64,000 nt of DNA, taken from contig NZ_LMGA01000001.1 in NCBI RefSeq assembly GCF_001427025.1, forward strand, positions 3,027,715-3,091,714. The letters run 5' to 3'. Source of the DNA: Mesorhizobium sp. Root554. Lineage in GTDB: Bacteria; Pseudomonadota; Alphaproteobacteria; Rhizobiales; Rhizobiaceae. Positions within the stretch are counted from its first letter, which is position 1. Each line of letters begins with the position of its first letter. The notes below the pieces were generated by a model. The model ran no database searches. It had not been told where the DNA came from and saw nothing but the letters and a program-made list of their open reading frames with translations. Both the position numbers and the translations under genes were made by a program. Of this stretch, positions 16,626-25,212 are shown in pieces.

Positions 16626-18137
16626 CTACATCGTCGCGCCGAGGCTCCACGGCACGAACTCGTTGTCGCCATAGCCCAGGCCTTCGGAGCGGGTGCGGCC
16701 TCCGGAGGCGACGCGCAGGATCTCGGCGAAGATTTCTTCGCCCTTCTGCGCCAGCGTCACCCCGTCCAGTATGTCGCCGCAGTTGATGTCCATGTCGTCG
16801 CGCATCTGTTCGTAGATGAAGGTGTTCGAAGCGAGCTTGATCGACGGCGTCGGCTTGCAGCCGAAGGCGGAGCCGCGTCCGGTGGTGAAGCAGAGAACGT
16901 TGGCGCCGCCCGCGACCTGTCCTGTCGCCGAGACCGGGTCGTAGCCGGGCGTATCCATGAAGACCAGGCCGCGTTCGTTGATCGGCTCGGCATATTCCAG
17001 CACTGCGCGCAGATTGGTCGTGCCGCCCTTGGCCGATGCGCCGAGCGATTTTTCCAGGATGGTCGTCAGCCCCCCCAGCTTGTTGCCGGGTGATGGGTTG
17101 TTGTTCATCTCCATGTCGTGCCTGGCGGTGTAGTCCTCCCACCAGCGGATGCGCTCGATCAGCTTCTCGCCGACCTCGCGGCTCTCGGCGCGCTGCGTGA
17201 GAAGATGTTCGGCGCCGTAGATCTCGGGCGTCTCCGAAAGCACAGCCGTGCCGCCCTGCGCGACCAACAGATCGACGGCCGCGCCGAGCGCCGGATTGGC
17301 GCTGATGCCCGAGTAGCCGTCGGAACCGCCGCATTGCAGCGCCAGCACGAGTTCGGAAGCAGGCTGGGGCGTGCGCTCCGCGGTATTGACGACAGGCAGC
17401 ATATCCATGATCGCCTTGACGCCCGCGTCCACGGTCTTGCGGGTGCCGCCGGTCTCCTGGATCGTCATCGTGCGGAAGGTCGTGCTTTCCTCGATATTGT
17501 AGGATTGCATCCAGCGCGGAATCTGGAACGCCTCGCAGCCAAGGCCGACCATCAGCACGCCACCGACATTGGGGTTGGTGGCGAAACCCCATTGCGTGCG
17601 CTTCAGCAGATCGTAGGCCGGCCCGTTGACGTCAATGCCACAGCCCGTGCCGTGGACCAGTGAGATGACGCCGTCCACATTGGGATAGTCGCGCAGGACA
17701 CCGGACCGGTTGATCTCGTCGGCGATGAAGCGCGCGACACTGGCCGAGCAGTTCACCGATGTCAGGGTGGCGATGTAGTTGCGCGTGCCGACCTTGCCGT
17801 TCGGTCTTCGGTAGCCCATGAAGGTGGCGCGCTCCGCCTCGGAAACCATAGGCGTGTCCCTGACGTTTGCGCCAAATCCATAATCGCGCTCGAAATCGCG
17901 CAGGTAGACGTTGTGCTCATGGATCCAGTCGCCGGCGGCGATGGGCACGCGCGCGAAGCCGATGGTCTGGCCGTATTTGACGATCGCCTCGTCCGCCGGA
18001 ATATCGCGCAGCGCCATCTTGTGGCCGCGCGGTATGCGCGCCCTGGCGACCACCTCACCGGCCTTGTCTCCGACCTTCAACGGATCGACTGCCAACAGAA
18101 TATTATCGGCGTCCGAAAGCTTGATGAACCGCGTCAT
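16626..18137 (-). CDS. UxaA-family sugar-acid dehydratase (altronate/L-fuconate type)
   Basis: 503 residues from ATG 18137 (MTRFIKLSD); the longer reading to 18218 would run across the operator. An N-terminal SAF domain (about 1-95) precedes a full UxaA/GarD-type dehydratase domain (about 130-503), so both halves of the altronate hydrolase are fused, as is usual. The family removes water from sugar acids such as D-altronate or galactarate using iron. In the Campylobacter jejuni L-fucose locus an altronate hydrolase homologue occurs with a YiiL-type mutarotase and an SDR, the same company as here. L-fuconate is therefore the favoured substrate. Operator D is about 60 bp upstream. Confidence 0.85.
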   Translation of the reverse strand: MTRFIKLSDADNILLAVDPLKVGDKAGEVVARARIPRGHKMALRDIPADEAIVKYGQTIGFARVPIAAGDWIHEHNVYLRDFERDYGFGANVRDTPMVSEAERATFMGYRRPNGKVGTRNYIATLTSVNCSASVARFIADEINRSGVLRDYPNVDGVISLVHGTGCGIDVNGPAYDLLKRTQWGFATNPNVGGVLMVGLGCEAFQIPRWMQSYNIEESTTFRTMTIQETGGTRKTVDAGVKAIMDMLPVVNTAERTPQPASELVLALQCGGSDGYSGISANPALGAAVDLLVAQGGTAVLSETPEIYGAEHLLTQRAESREVGEKLIERIRWWEDYTARHDMEMNNNPSPGNKLGGLTTILEKSLGASAKGGTTNLRAVLEYAEPINERGLVFMDTPGYDPVSATGQVAGGANVLCFTTGRGSAFGCKPTPSIKLASNTFIYEQMRDDMDINCGDILDGVTLAQKGEEIFAEILRVASGGRTRSEGLGYGDNEFVPWSLGATM

Positions 18138-18194
18138 TACCCAAACTCTGAAAAGGCGCTCGGCAGGGGGCCGGGATGCGCAAAAATGATTCTG

Positions 18195-18213
18195 AATACT
18201 AATATAATAGAAT
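18195..18213 (+). promoter_or_regulatory. Operator copy D upstream of the UxaA-type dehydratase
   Basis: AATACTAATATAATAGAAT, sharing TACTAATATAATAG with the other copies. It lies 58-76 bp upstream of the dehydratase ATG, where a promoter would be expected. Confidence 0.65.
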
Positions 18214-18353
18214 GACAATGGTCAAGCCGCGCAGCGGAACTGTGCGACGGGGCGGTGAGGGCTGGTCGGCAAGGGTACCACGGCGAACGAGGGCCACGAC
18301 GCCTGGCCCGGGAAACGTGGTGAATTGCGGGGGCGCGATCCGGATACCGGGGA

Positions 18354-18683
18354 TCAGTCTAGATGGAAAACCTCTTCCATGGCAGCCCACCACTCATCCT
18401 TGGCGCGGGTCGGCAAGGGATGCTGCATGGGGTCGCACAGCTTCCACCATTTCTGCATCGCTTCCGCTTCGCCCATGAGCTCGGCGTCACGCGCGAAGTC
18501 GCTGCCGTGGTATTCCCAGTAGGCGAAGAGGAGGTTCTCCGGTTCGCGCAGGAAGATGGAATAGTTGCGGATGTTGGCGCGGCTGATGACGTCCAGCACT
18601 TCCGGCCAGACATCGGCATGGACCCGCTTGTATTCCTCGAGTGCCTCGGCTTTCACGCCGATGCAAAGCCCCATTCGCTTCAT
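18354..18683 (-). CDS. L-rhamnose/L-fucose mutarotase (RhaM/YiiL family)
   Basis: 109 residues from ATG 18683 (MKRMGLCIGVK). Full-length member of the L-rhamnose mutarotase (formerly DUF718) family: EYKRVHADVWPEVLD, NYSIFL, LLFAYWEYHG and the C-terminal WWAAMEEVFHLD. The family interconverts alpha and beta anomers so that the dehydrogenase receives the right form. It follows the GntR gene by 28 bp and is probably cotranscribed with it. Fucose and rhamnose versions cannot be separated by eye. Confidence 0.9.
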   Translation of the reverse strand: MKRMGLCIGVKAEALEEYKRVHADVWPEVLDVISRANIRNYSIFLREPENLLFAYWEYHGSDFARDAELMGEAEAMQKWWKLCDPMQHPLPTRAKDEWWAAMEEVFHLD

Positions 18684-18711
18684 ATTGCCCTGTCCGTTGC
18701 TGGTCCGACCG

Positions 18712-19386
18712 TCAGCCGAGAAGTTCGGCCGCGACGTCGAGCGTGTTGCGGAACGACGTCTCGAGGTGATGCTCCATGGCTTGAGCGGCAGCCTCGGCGT
18801 CATGGCGTTCCAGCGCGTCCAGGATCGCTTCGTGCTGCTCGATCGTCTGTTCGCCATAGCCGGGTTTCGGGATCGCCAGATAACGGCCTCGGTCCATTTG
18901 CGCCTTGGAGATGTCGACCGCCCTCCAGATCATCGGCATGCCGCAAATCTCGGCGATGGTGCGATGGAACACATCGTCGAGCTGGATTGCCACGGCGTAT
19001 CGGCCCCGCGATATGGCGAGGCGATGCGCCGCCATATTGTCTTCCAGCGTTTCCTTGGCGACAGGCGTCAGCTTGTCGGCGGCGCGCCTTGCGCTTTCCA
19101 TCTCCAGCGCCCGTCTGATGACATAGGCTTCTTCGAGATCTGCCCGGCTGATGGGCGCGACATAGGTTCCGGTCTGCGCCAGGATCTTGACCAGCCCTTC
19201 GTCGCTGATGCGCTTTACCGCTTCCCGCACGGGTGTGCGGGACACGCCCAGGGCTTCGGCGATGGCCACTTCATTGATGACGTCGCCGGGTTTCAGCCGC
19301 CCGACGACGATCATGTTTCGGATCTTGTAGTAGATCTGGTCGCGCAGCGGCAGGGCCCGGTTCAGAGTCGAAGGGTCGAGGTCCAT
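18712..19386 (-). CDS. GntR-family transcriptional regulator, FCD (FadR) subgroup
   Basis: 224 residues. The winged helix-turn-helix at about 15-80 includes LKPGDVINEVAIAEALGVSRTPVREAVKRI. The C-terminal FCD domain carries the usual metal-binding Asp/His pattern (LDDVFHR, EQHEAIL, MEHHLETS). Such regulators typically bind organic acids or sugar acids and repress until the ligand arrives. It has an operator-like site (E) in its own promoter, consistent with autoregulation. As the only DNA-binding regulator visible in the accessory region, it is the best candidate for the seven shared operator sites, covering both sugar catabolism and the PKS/NRPS genes. Confidence 0.92.
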   Translation of the reverse strand: MDLDPSTLNRALPLRDQIYYKIRNMIVVGRLKPGDVINEVAIAEALGVSRTPVREAVKRISDEGLVKILAQTGTYVAPISRADLEEAYVIRRALEMESARRAADKLTPVAKETLEDNMAAHRLAISRGRYAVAIQLDDVFHRTIAEICGMPMIWRAVDISKAQMDRGRYLAIPKPGYGEQTIEQHEAILDALERHDAEAAAQAMEHHLETSFRNTLDVAAELLG

Positions 19387-19420
19387 GGGAAATCCCGAGT
19401 TTTGTTGACCTGAAATGATA

Positions 19421-19440
19421 AGATTATATTAGAATGTCAA
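19421..19440 (-). promoter_or_regulatory. Operator copy E upstream of the GntR regulator gene
   Basis: Minus-strand reading TTGACATTCTAATATAATCT. It keeps the core TCTAATATAAT but lacks the CAC shoulder, so it is the most divergent copy. It lies 35-55 bp upstream of the regulator start, as expected for autoregulation. Confidence 0.55.
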
Positions 19441-19520
19441 ACGGAATGCACCTGCCTCCCGATGGGTGTCGTTCCAGCGCTGAACAGCGCCCAAAACGAC
19501 TGAATTCCAGCTTGTCAGAA

Positions 19521-19540
19521 CTGTTATATTAGTGCAATAG
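19521..19540 (-). promoter_or_regulatory. Operator copy F upstream of the sugar ABC transporter operon
   Basis: Minus-strand reading CTATTGCACTAATATAACAG. It shares GCACTAATATAA with the other copies and is 71-90 bp upstream of the ATPase gene that leads the operon ABC-ABC-ABC-SBP-LLM-KS. Confidence 0.65.
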
Positions 19541-19610
19541 TCTCCTCCGGTCGCGTAAATCTCCTCTGCGGATTGTGCGGCTATCTTGCCAGGGAGGAAC
19601 CTAGCCAGAC

Positions 19611-21110
19611 ATGACTGCAGCCGATTGCGCCTTGGATATGCGAGGCATCAGCAAGACGTTTCCGGGCGTGAAGGCCCTGTCCAACGTCAACTTCTCCGTG
19701 AAGTTCGGCACGGTCCATGCCGTCGTGGGCGAGAACGGCGCTGGCAAGTCGACGCTCATGAAGGTGCTCAACGGTTCATATGCGCCCACTAGCGGCACGA
19801 TCCATGTCGGCGGCTCGGAAGTGCGCATGCGCCGGCCCGCTGATGCGCAGGCGCTCGGCATCCGCATGGTGCACCAGGAAATCAACCTGGTCCCCGACCT
19901 CACAGTCGCCGAGAATGTCTATCTCGGCCGCATGCCCGCCCGGTGGAGTCTTTTGCGCAAGAGCGAGATGATCGCCAGGGCTGCCGCGGTTCTCGACGAA
20001 TTGGGCGCGGCCATCAACCCGCGCGAGCGGCTCGGAAACCTGTCGATCAGCCAGCAGCAGCTCGTCGAGATCGCCAAGGCCTATGCGGCGAAGCCGAGGA
20101 TCATCGTCCTGGACGAGCCGACATCGAGCCTTAGCGAACATGAGACGGCGGCGTTGTTCAGGATCCTGCGCAAGATGCGCGACGACGGCATCGCCATCGT
20201 CTACATCAGCCACCGGCTCAAGGAAGTGCTTGAGATCGCCGACGAGGTGACGGTGCTACGTGACGGCAGCATGATCGAGACGCGGCCGATCCATGGCATA
20301 ACGGCCGCTGGGATGATCCGGCTTATGGTTGGGCGCGAGGTCAGCAACGTCTTCCCGAAAAGCCCCGCCGAAATCGGCAACTCCGTGTTGCGTGTCGATG
20401 GCCTCAGCGATGGCCTCCGCTTCCGCGACATCAGCTTCGATGTGAAAGCCGGCGAGATTCTGGGGCTGACCGGCCTGGTCGGGGCCGGCCGCACCGAGGT
20501 CGCGCGGGCCATTTTCGGCCTGTCCCCGCTGATCGAGGGGTCGATCAGCGTCAATGGACGGAAGGTTTCCATCAACTCTCCCTCGGATGCGGTCAAGGCG
20601 GGGATCGCCTATGTGCCCGAGGACCGCAAGGGCGACGGCATCGTGCCCGGCATGTCGATCCGCGAAAACATCAGCCTGCCGATCTTGCGGCGCCTGACCC
20701 GGTTCGGACGCATCAGGCGCAGCGCCGATCGCTCGCTGGCGGCAGGCTATGTGAAGCAGTTCTCCATTTCGCCACCCGACGGCGAAAGGCGCATCAACCT
20801 CCTGTCCGGCGGAAACCAGCAAAAGGCGGTGATCGCCAAATGGCTTGCCGCCAATCCCCGGGTTCTGATCCTGGATGAGCCGACGCGCGGTGTCGATGTC
20901 GGCGCCAAGGCCGAGATACACCACATCATCGGCCAGCTCGTCGCCGGCGGCATGGCTGTCGTCATGATCTCGTCCGAGCTGCCGGAAATCCTCGGGGTCT
21001 GCGACCGCGTCGTCGTCATGCGCGACGGACATGCTTCCCAGCCGCTGGTCCGCAGGGAACTCAGCGAGGAACGCATCATGGCGCTGGCGACCGGGGAGGA
21101 GATAGCGTGA
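19611..21110 (+). CDS. Sugar ABC transporter ATP-binding protein (two NBDs, RbsA/MglA/XylG class)
   Basis: 499 residues with two tandem ATPase domains. The first has Walker A GENGAGKST, signature LSISQQQLVEIAKA and Walker B IIVLDEPTSSL. The second has the degenerate P-loop GLVGAGRTE, the signature LLSGGNQQKAVIAKWL and VLILDEPTRGVD. This asymmetry is normal for carbohydrate uptake transporter class 2. It energises import of a monosaccharide bound by the periplasmic protein at 23097. It overlaps the first permease gene by four bases. Confidence 0.95.
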   Translation: MTAADCALDMRGISKTFPGVKALSNVNFSVKFGTVHAVVGENGAGKSTLMKVLNGSYAPTSGTIHVGGSEVRMRRPADAQALGIRMVHQEINLVPDLTVAENVYLGRMPARWSLLRKSEMIARAAAVLDELGAAINPRERLGNLSISQQQLVEIAKAYAAKPRIIVLDEPTSSLSEHETAALFRILRKMRDDGIAIVYISHRLKEVLEIADEVTVLRDGSMIETRPIHGITAAGMIRLMVGREVSNVFPKSPAEIGNSVLRVDGLSDGLRFRDISFDVKAGEILGLTGLVGAGRTEVARAIFGLSPLIEGSISVNGRKVSINSPSDAVKAGIAYVPEDRKGDGIVPGMSIRENISLPILRRLTRFGRIRRSADRSLAAGYVKQFSISPPDGERRINLLSGGNQQKAVIAKWLAANPRVLILDEPTRGVDVGAKAEIHHIIGQLVAGGMAVVMISSELPEILGVCDRVVVMRDGHASQPLVRRELSEERIMALATGEEIA

Positions 21111-22105
21111 CCGATACCGCCATGGAGATCAGCGGCGTGACCCGCAACGACCGTTTTACCCGCGGCAGCAAGCTTGCCGACATGCTGTCCAAGGCAGGGC
21201 TTGGCTTCGCCATTCTGGCCGTCGTGCTTTACGGCTCCTTTGTCAGTCCCGCCTTCTTCACCGCCGGCAATCTGCTCAACGTGCTGACGTCGATGTCCAT
21301 CGTCGGCATCGTCGTGGTCGGCATGACGTTCGTGCTGGTGGCCGGCGGCCTGGCGGACCTTTCGGTGCCGGCCACCATCGCCTGCGGCGCCATCCTGTCG
21401 CTCGGGCTGCAGCCGATGATCGGGCCCGTGCCGGCCTTCGTCCTCGCGGTCGGCCTTGCCGGGCTGATCGGCCTGCTCAACGGGGTGCTGGTCGGATATA
21501 TCGGCATCAATCCCATCATCGCCACGCTCGGTGTCGGCACGATCAGCCTCGGCATAGTCCAGGCGGCTGTCGGCGGCGTCATCGTCTATGGCAGCAACCC
21601 GGCCTCGGCCGAATTCGCCAAGGGGCGGCTGTTCGGGATTCCGGTCGTCGTGCTGATCTTTCTTGCCATCGCCCTTGTCGGCCATTTCCTGCTGTCGCGG
21701 TCCTTCTGGGGACGATGGACGCTCGCAACCGGTGGCAATTACAGCGCGGCCGAGGCCAGCGCGGTCCCGGTCAAGGCGGTCAAGGCAGGCGCTTTCGTCA
21801 TAACGGCGCTGGCTTCAGGCATCAGCGGCGGCCTGCTCGGCCTGACGCTGCAGAGCGCACGCCCGCTTATCGGCGCAGGCTACGAGTTCAGCGCCATCAC
21901 CGCGGTCGTCGTCGGCGGCGTTTCGATCATCGGCGGCTTCGGCTCCGTCCCGCGCGCCATCGCCGGACTTATCTTCGTGCAGCTCCTGACCAACGTCATG
22001 GTGCTGAACGGCGTCCGCACGCCGATCCAGGGTTTCGTGCTCGGCGCCCTGATCGTCGGCGCTGTCGGCGTCGACGCGGCCCTGCGCAAAAGGGGAGGAG
22101 CGTGA
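21107..22105 (+). CDS. Sugar ABC transporter permease (RbsC/AraH-like), first subunit
   Basis: 332 residues from GTG 21107, overlapping the ATPase stop. Hydrophobic throughout, with about eight to ten membrane segments, and carrying the family features NPIIATLGVGTISLGI and the GGVSIIGGFGSVPRAIAG loop. It forms half of the transmembrane channel, with the second permease next to it. The stop and next start overlap (TGATG). Confidence 0.93.
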   Translation: MTDTAMEISGVTRNDRFTRGSKLADMLSKAGLGFAILAVVLYGSFVSPAFFTAGNLLNVLTSMSIVGIVVVGMTFVLVAGGLADLSVPATIACGAILSLGLQPMIGPVPAFVLAVGLAGLIGLLNGVLVGYIGINPIIATLGVGTISLGIVQAAVGGVIVYGSNPASAEFAKGRLFGIPVVVLIFLAIALVGHFLLSRSFWGRWTLATGGNYSAAEASAVPVKAVKAGAFVITALASGISGGLLGLTLQSARPLIGAGYEFSAITAVVVGGVSIIGGFGSVPRAIAGLIFVQLLTNVMVLNGVRTPIQGFVLGALIVGAVGVDAALRKRGGA

Positions 22106-23100
22106 TGCGTTTCCTGGCACTCATCTCGCAGCATCGCGTCGCCATCATTCTCGGCCTGACGCTGATCATCTCCTCGCTGGTCGTTCCCGGTTACCTTGCG
22201 ACGTCGACCCTCAGCCTCGGCCTGGACCGGGCGGCGACCATCGGGCTTATCGCCATCGGCCTGACAGTGCTGCTGATCGCCGGCCAGATCGATCTGTCGG
22301 GCGGCGCGGTCTTCGCGCTTGCCGGCATCGTCTCCGTCATCCTGCAGCGTGAGATCGACGTCCTGCCCGCCGCGATCGTCGGCATTCTGGTCGGCACGCT
22401 GGCCGGTGCGATCAACGGTCTGCTCGTCGCCGGGCTGAAGGTGAATTCGCTGGTGCTGACGCTGGCGACCATGCTGATCTTCCGCTCCCTCGCGCACTGG
22501 ATCACCAACAGCCAGCCTGTGACGGGCACGGACATCATGTTGTCACTGGCGTTCGCGCAGGTCTTCCTGGAGATATTCACCGTCCGCAGCGCGCTTTTCA
22601 TCGTGCTCATCGTGCTGCTGCATTTCTGGCTCACGCGCACCGTGCCCGGCCGCAACGTCTTCGCTGTCGGTTCCAATCCGGTGGCGGCCAAAGACAGCGG
22701 CATCGCTTCCGATCGCATCCTTTTTCTCGGCTTCGTCTTCGCCGGCACGCTGGCCGGGCTGGCCGGCGTTCTCCAGAGCCTCGTCACCAATACCGGCTCG
22801 CCAGTTTTCGGCTCCGAACTGACGGTCGCCGTCATCGCCGCGGTCGTGGTCGGCGGCACGCGCCTCGAAGGTGGCAAGGGATCCGCGCTCGGCACGCTGG
22901 GCGGCGTGCTCACCATCGGGTCGCTGACCATCGCAATGGAGTTCCAGTCCATTCCCGCATACGTCCAGCAGGTCGTATCCGGGCTTATCCTGATCCTGCT
23001 CGTCGTGCTCGATCGGGCCGTGACTACCAAGGGGAGGGCTCCGGGCACACGCCCCGCGCTCGTTCGCGACAATCCAATCACTCAAGGAGGAAACGTATGA
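22105..23100 (+). CDS. Sugar ABC transporter permease (RbsC-like), second subunit
   Basis: 331 residues from ATG 22105 with GGGGAGGAG upstream. An earlier in-frame reading inside the first permease gene is not needed. Typical features are GQIDLSGGAVFALAGI, VLTLATMLIFRSL, and VVVGGTRLEGGKGSALGTLGG. It is homologous in form to its neighbour, so the transporter is probably a heterodimeric CUT2 system, as in the rhizobial rhamnose and erythritol transporters. Its stop overlaps the start of the binding-protein gene (ATGA). Confidence 0.93.
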   Translation: MRFLALISQHRVAIILGLTLIISSLVVPGYLATSTLSLGLDRAATIGLIAIGLTVLLIAGQIDLSGGAVFALAGIVSVILQREIDVLPAAIVGILVGTLAGAINGLLVAGLKVNSLVLTLATMLIFRSLAHWITNSQPVTGTDIMLSLAFAQVFLEIFTVRSALFIVLIVLLHFWLTRTVPGRNVFAVGSNPVAAKDSGIASDRILFLGFVFAGTLAGLAGVLQSLVTNTGSPVFGSELTVAVIAAVVVGGTRLEGGKGSALGTLGGVLTIGSLTIAMEFQSIPAYVQQVVSGLILILLVVLDRAVTTKGRAPGTRPALVRDNPITQGGNV

Positions 23101-24035
23101 TTGGCAAGAGAAGCATGCTCCACATCACCGCCATGGCGGTGGTGCTGGCATCGACAGGCTGGGCCAGCGCAAAGACCGTCTGCTATGTGACCGCGGCGGA
23201 TTCGCATGCCTATGCGACGCCGGCCAACAAGGCGCTTCAGGCGCGCGCCGACGAACTCGGCATCGAGGTCCTCAGCCTCAGCCAGGACTTCGATGTGCAG
23301 AAGGGCACCGAGCAGCTCAACACCTGCGTGGCCCGCAAGGTCGACGGCATCATCCTGTGGCCGCTCGACCCGCAGGCATACATCCCCGGCCTCGCCCGCG
23401 CGCAGCAGGCGAACATCCCGGCGATCCTGATCAACTCACCCATGGGTGACGACGCCAAGCCGTTCATCAAGTCGTTCACCGGTCCGGACGTCTACGAGGA
23501 AGGCAAGCTTGCGGCGGACTCGCTCAGCAAGGCGCTGGACGGCAAGGGCTCCGTCGTCATCATCGCCGGCCAGGCCGGCAATGGCACGACCATCGGCCGT
23601 GTCGACGGTTTCAACGACCGTCTCAAGGAGACCAATTCCGAGATCAAGGTTCTCGACACGGTCAATGCCGACTTCGACCAGCAGAAGGCCCTCGTCGTCA
23701 GCCGCGACCTGATCACCCGCTTCGGCGACCAGATCAGCGGCGTCTATGCCAATGACGACACCATGGCCCGCGGCTTCATCGATGCCTGGAAGGAGGCCAA
23801 CCCGTCCAAGAAGGCGCCGCCAATCGTCGGTATCAACGGGCAGAAGGACGCTTTCGCGTCCATCAAGACTGACGAGATGTACTCGACGATTGTCCAGTCG
23901 CCCGTCGAGGACGGCAAGCTTGCGATCAACACCATGGCCGAAATCATGGACGGCAAGGAGGTCAAGGACCGCCTTCCGATTCCGTTGACCGTGGTGACCA
24001 AGGAAAACGTCGACTCGGTCGAACCGGCGTTCTGA
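23097..24035 (+). CDS. Periplasmic sugar-binding protein of the ABC transporter
   Basis: 312 residues. An N-terminal signal peptide ends near WASA-KTV. The mature protein is a Peripla_BP_4 (RbsB-like) fold with ILWPLDPQAYIPGL, ANIPAILINSPM, YANDDTMARGFIDAW and the C-terminal KENVDSV. It binds the sugar in the periplasm and delivers it to the permeases. GGAGGAAACGT precedes the start. A strong stem-loop follows the stop codon. By context the ligand is an L-fucose-like sugar; the fold does not prove this. Confidence 0.93.
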   Translation: MIGKRSMLHITAMAVVLASTGWASAKTVCYVTAADSHAYATPANKALQARADELGIEVLSLSQDFDVQKGTEQLNTCVARKVDGIILWPLDPQAYIPGLARAQQANIPAILINSPMGDDAKPFIKSFTGPDVYEEGKLAADSLSKALDGKGSVVIIAGQAGNGTTIGRVDGFNDRLKETNSEIKVLDTVNADFDQQKALVVSRDLITRFGDQISGVYANDDTMARGFIDAWKEANPSKKAPPIVGINGQKDAFASIKTDEMYSTIVQSPVEDGKLAINTMAEIMDGKEVKDRLPIPLTVVTKENVDSVEPAF

Positions 24036-24041
24036 TGCGGC

Positions 24042-24072
24042 AAGCCGGTCCGGTCCAGAGCCGGACCGGCTT
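24042..24072 (+). terminator. Strong stem-loop between the binding-protein and monooxygenase genes
   Basis: Perfect 12-bp arms AAGCCGGTCCGG (24042-24053) and CCGGACCGGCTT (24061-24072) flank the loop TCCAGAG. There is no T-tract. Such hairpins after binding-protein genes often protect the upstream message and allow partial read-through, which would give high binding protein and lower expression of the LLM and KS genes. Confidence 0.7.
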
Positions 24073-24156
24073 CTCCGCCCTTGCGGCAAGGCGTGATTTG
24101 TCGCCTGTCGCAACCTGTCCCGGCGGGTCCGGAGATGCGGTTATCGAGGACCGATC

Positions 24157-25200
24157 ATGAAGTTCAGCCTGATCTTCTTCTCCAACTCCTATCCCGAGGA
24201 AGCTGGAGGCGCCTATGCCGTCATTTCGGAAATGGCAAAGTATGGCGACCGGCACGGCTTCGAGGCGGTGTGGATCCCGGAACGTCATTTCCATACGATG
24301 GGCGGGATCTACCCTAACCCGGCGGTGGTTGCTGCCTATCTGGCGTCGATCACCAGGACCATCCGGCTGCGCTCCGGCAGCGTCGTGGTGCCGTTGCATC
24401 ATCCCGCCAGCATCGTGGAATCGTGGTCGGTGGTCGATCACCTCTCCAATGGCCGCGTCGATCTTGCCCTGGCGAGCGGCTGGAACGTCAATGATTTCGT
24501 GCTGGCGCCGGGCGCCTTCGCCAATCTGCGCGACCTATGGTTCGACCGCATCGACGAAATCCGCAACCTTTGGTCGGGGCGGCCGATGTCCTATCCCAAT
24601 GGCGCGCAGAAACCGACGCAGATCGTCACCTATCCGCGTCCGGTCCAGCCCGAGCTGAACCTGTGGCTCACCGCGACCAAGCAGCCTGAATCGTTCCGCA
24701 AGGCCGGCGAGCTCGGCATGAACGTGCTGACGATGCTCTCCGGCATCTCGCTCGAACAGCTGGCGCAGAAAGTGACGCTCTACCGGCAGGGGCGGGAAAG
24801 CGCTGGGCTCGATCCCGCCACGGGCACCGTCACCCTTATGCTGCATACATTCGTCCATGAGGACATGGACACCGTCCATCGCGCAGTTCGGGGGCCATTC
24901 CTGGACTACATCAAGACCAGCCTGAAAAGCCACCTGCAAGGCGGGGCCGTCGATGTCGGGCATCAGCTCTCGGCCGACGAAATCGACAAGATGGCCGAAT
25001 ACTCTTTCGAACGCTATTTCGGCACCGCCGCCCTGTTCGGCACGGTCGCCGATACGCGCCGGTTCGCGCTGACGGCCGCGGAAGCCGGCGTCGACGAGAT
25101 CGCCTGCCTGCTCGACTATGGCCCGACCGTCGCCGATATTCGCCTGAACCTGCCCTATCTCGCCGAGCTCAAGCACAGCTTCGAAACGGTGGAAGCCTGA
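24157..25200 (+). CDS. Luciferase-like FMN-dependent monooxygenase, MupA/Atu3671 type
   Basis: 347 residues from ATG 24157 with GAGGA upstream. The bacterial luciferase fold is shown by FGF-like RHGFEAVWIPERHFH, VVPLHHPASIVESWSVVDHLSNGRVDLALASGWN and WLTATKQPESF. This subgroup (named after mupirocin MupA and Agrobacterium Atu3671) is found almost only in PKS/NRPS clusters. It acts on carrier-bound intermediates with FMNH2 and oxygen. The gene lies 121 bp behind the sugar-binding protein gene, past the stem-loop, and 12 bp before a ketosynthase gene. This placement ties the sugar transport operon to biosynthesis. Confidence 0.92.
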   Translation: MKFSLIFFSNSYPEEAGGAYAVISEMAKYGDRHGFEAVWIPERHFHTMGGIYPNPAVVAAYLASITRTIRLRSGSVVVPLHHPASIVESWSVVDHLSNGRVDLALASGWNVNDFVLAPGAFANLRDLWFDRIDEIRNLWSGRPMSYPNGAQKPTQIVTYPRPVQPELNLWLTATKQPESFRKAGELGMNVLTMLSGISLEQLAQKVTLYRQGRESAGLDPATGTVTLMLHTFVHEDMDTVHRAVRGPFLDYIKTSLKSHLQGGAVDVGHQLSADEIDKMAEYSFERYFGTAALFGTVADTRRFALTAAEAGVDEIACLLDYGPTVADIRLNLPYLAELKHSFETVEA

Positions 25201-25212
25201 GCGGCCGACGGC

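Noticed and set aside
18219..18353. A terminator after the mutarotase gene.
   Set aside because: The GC-rich stretch has no convincing complementary arms or T-tract.
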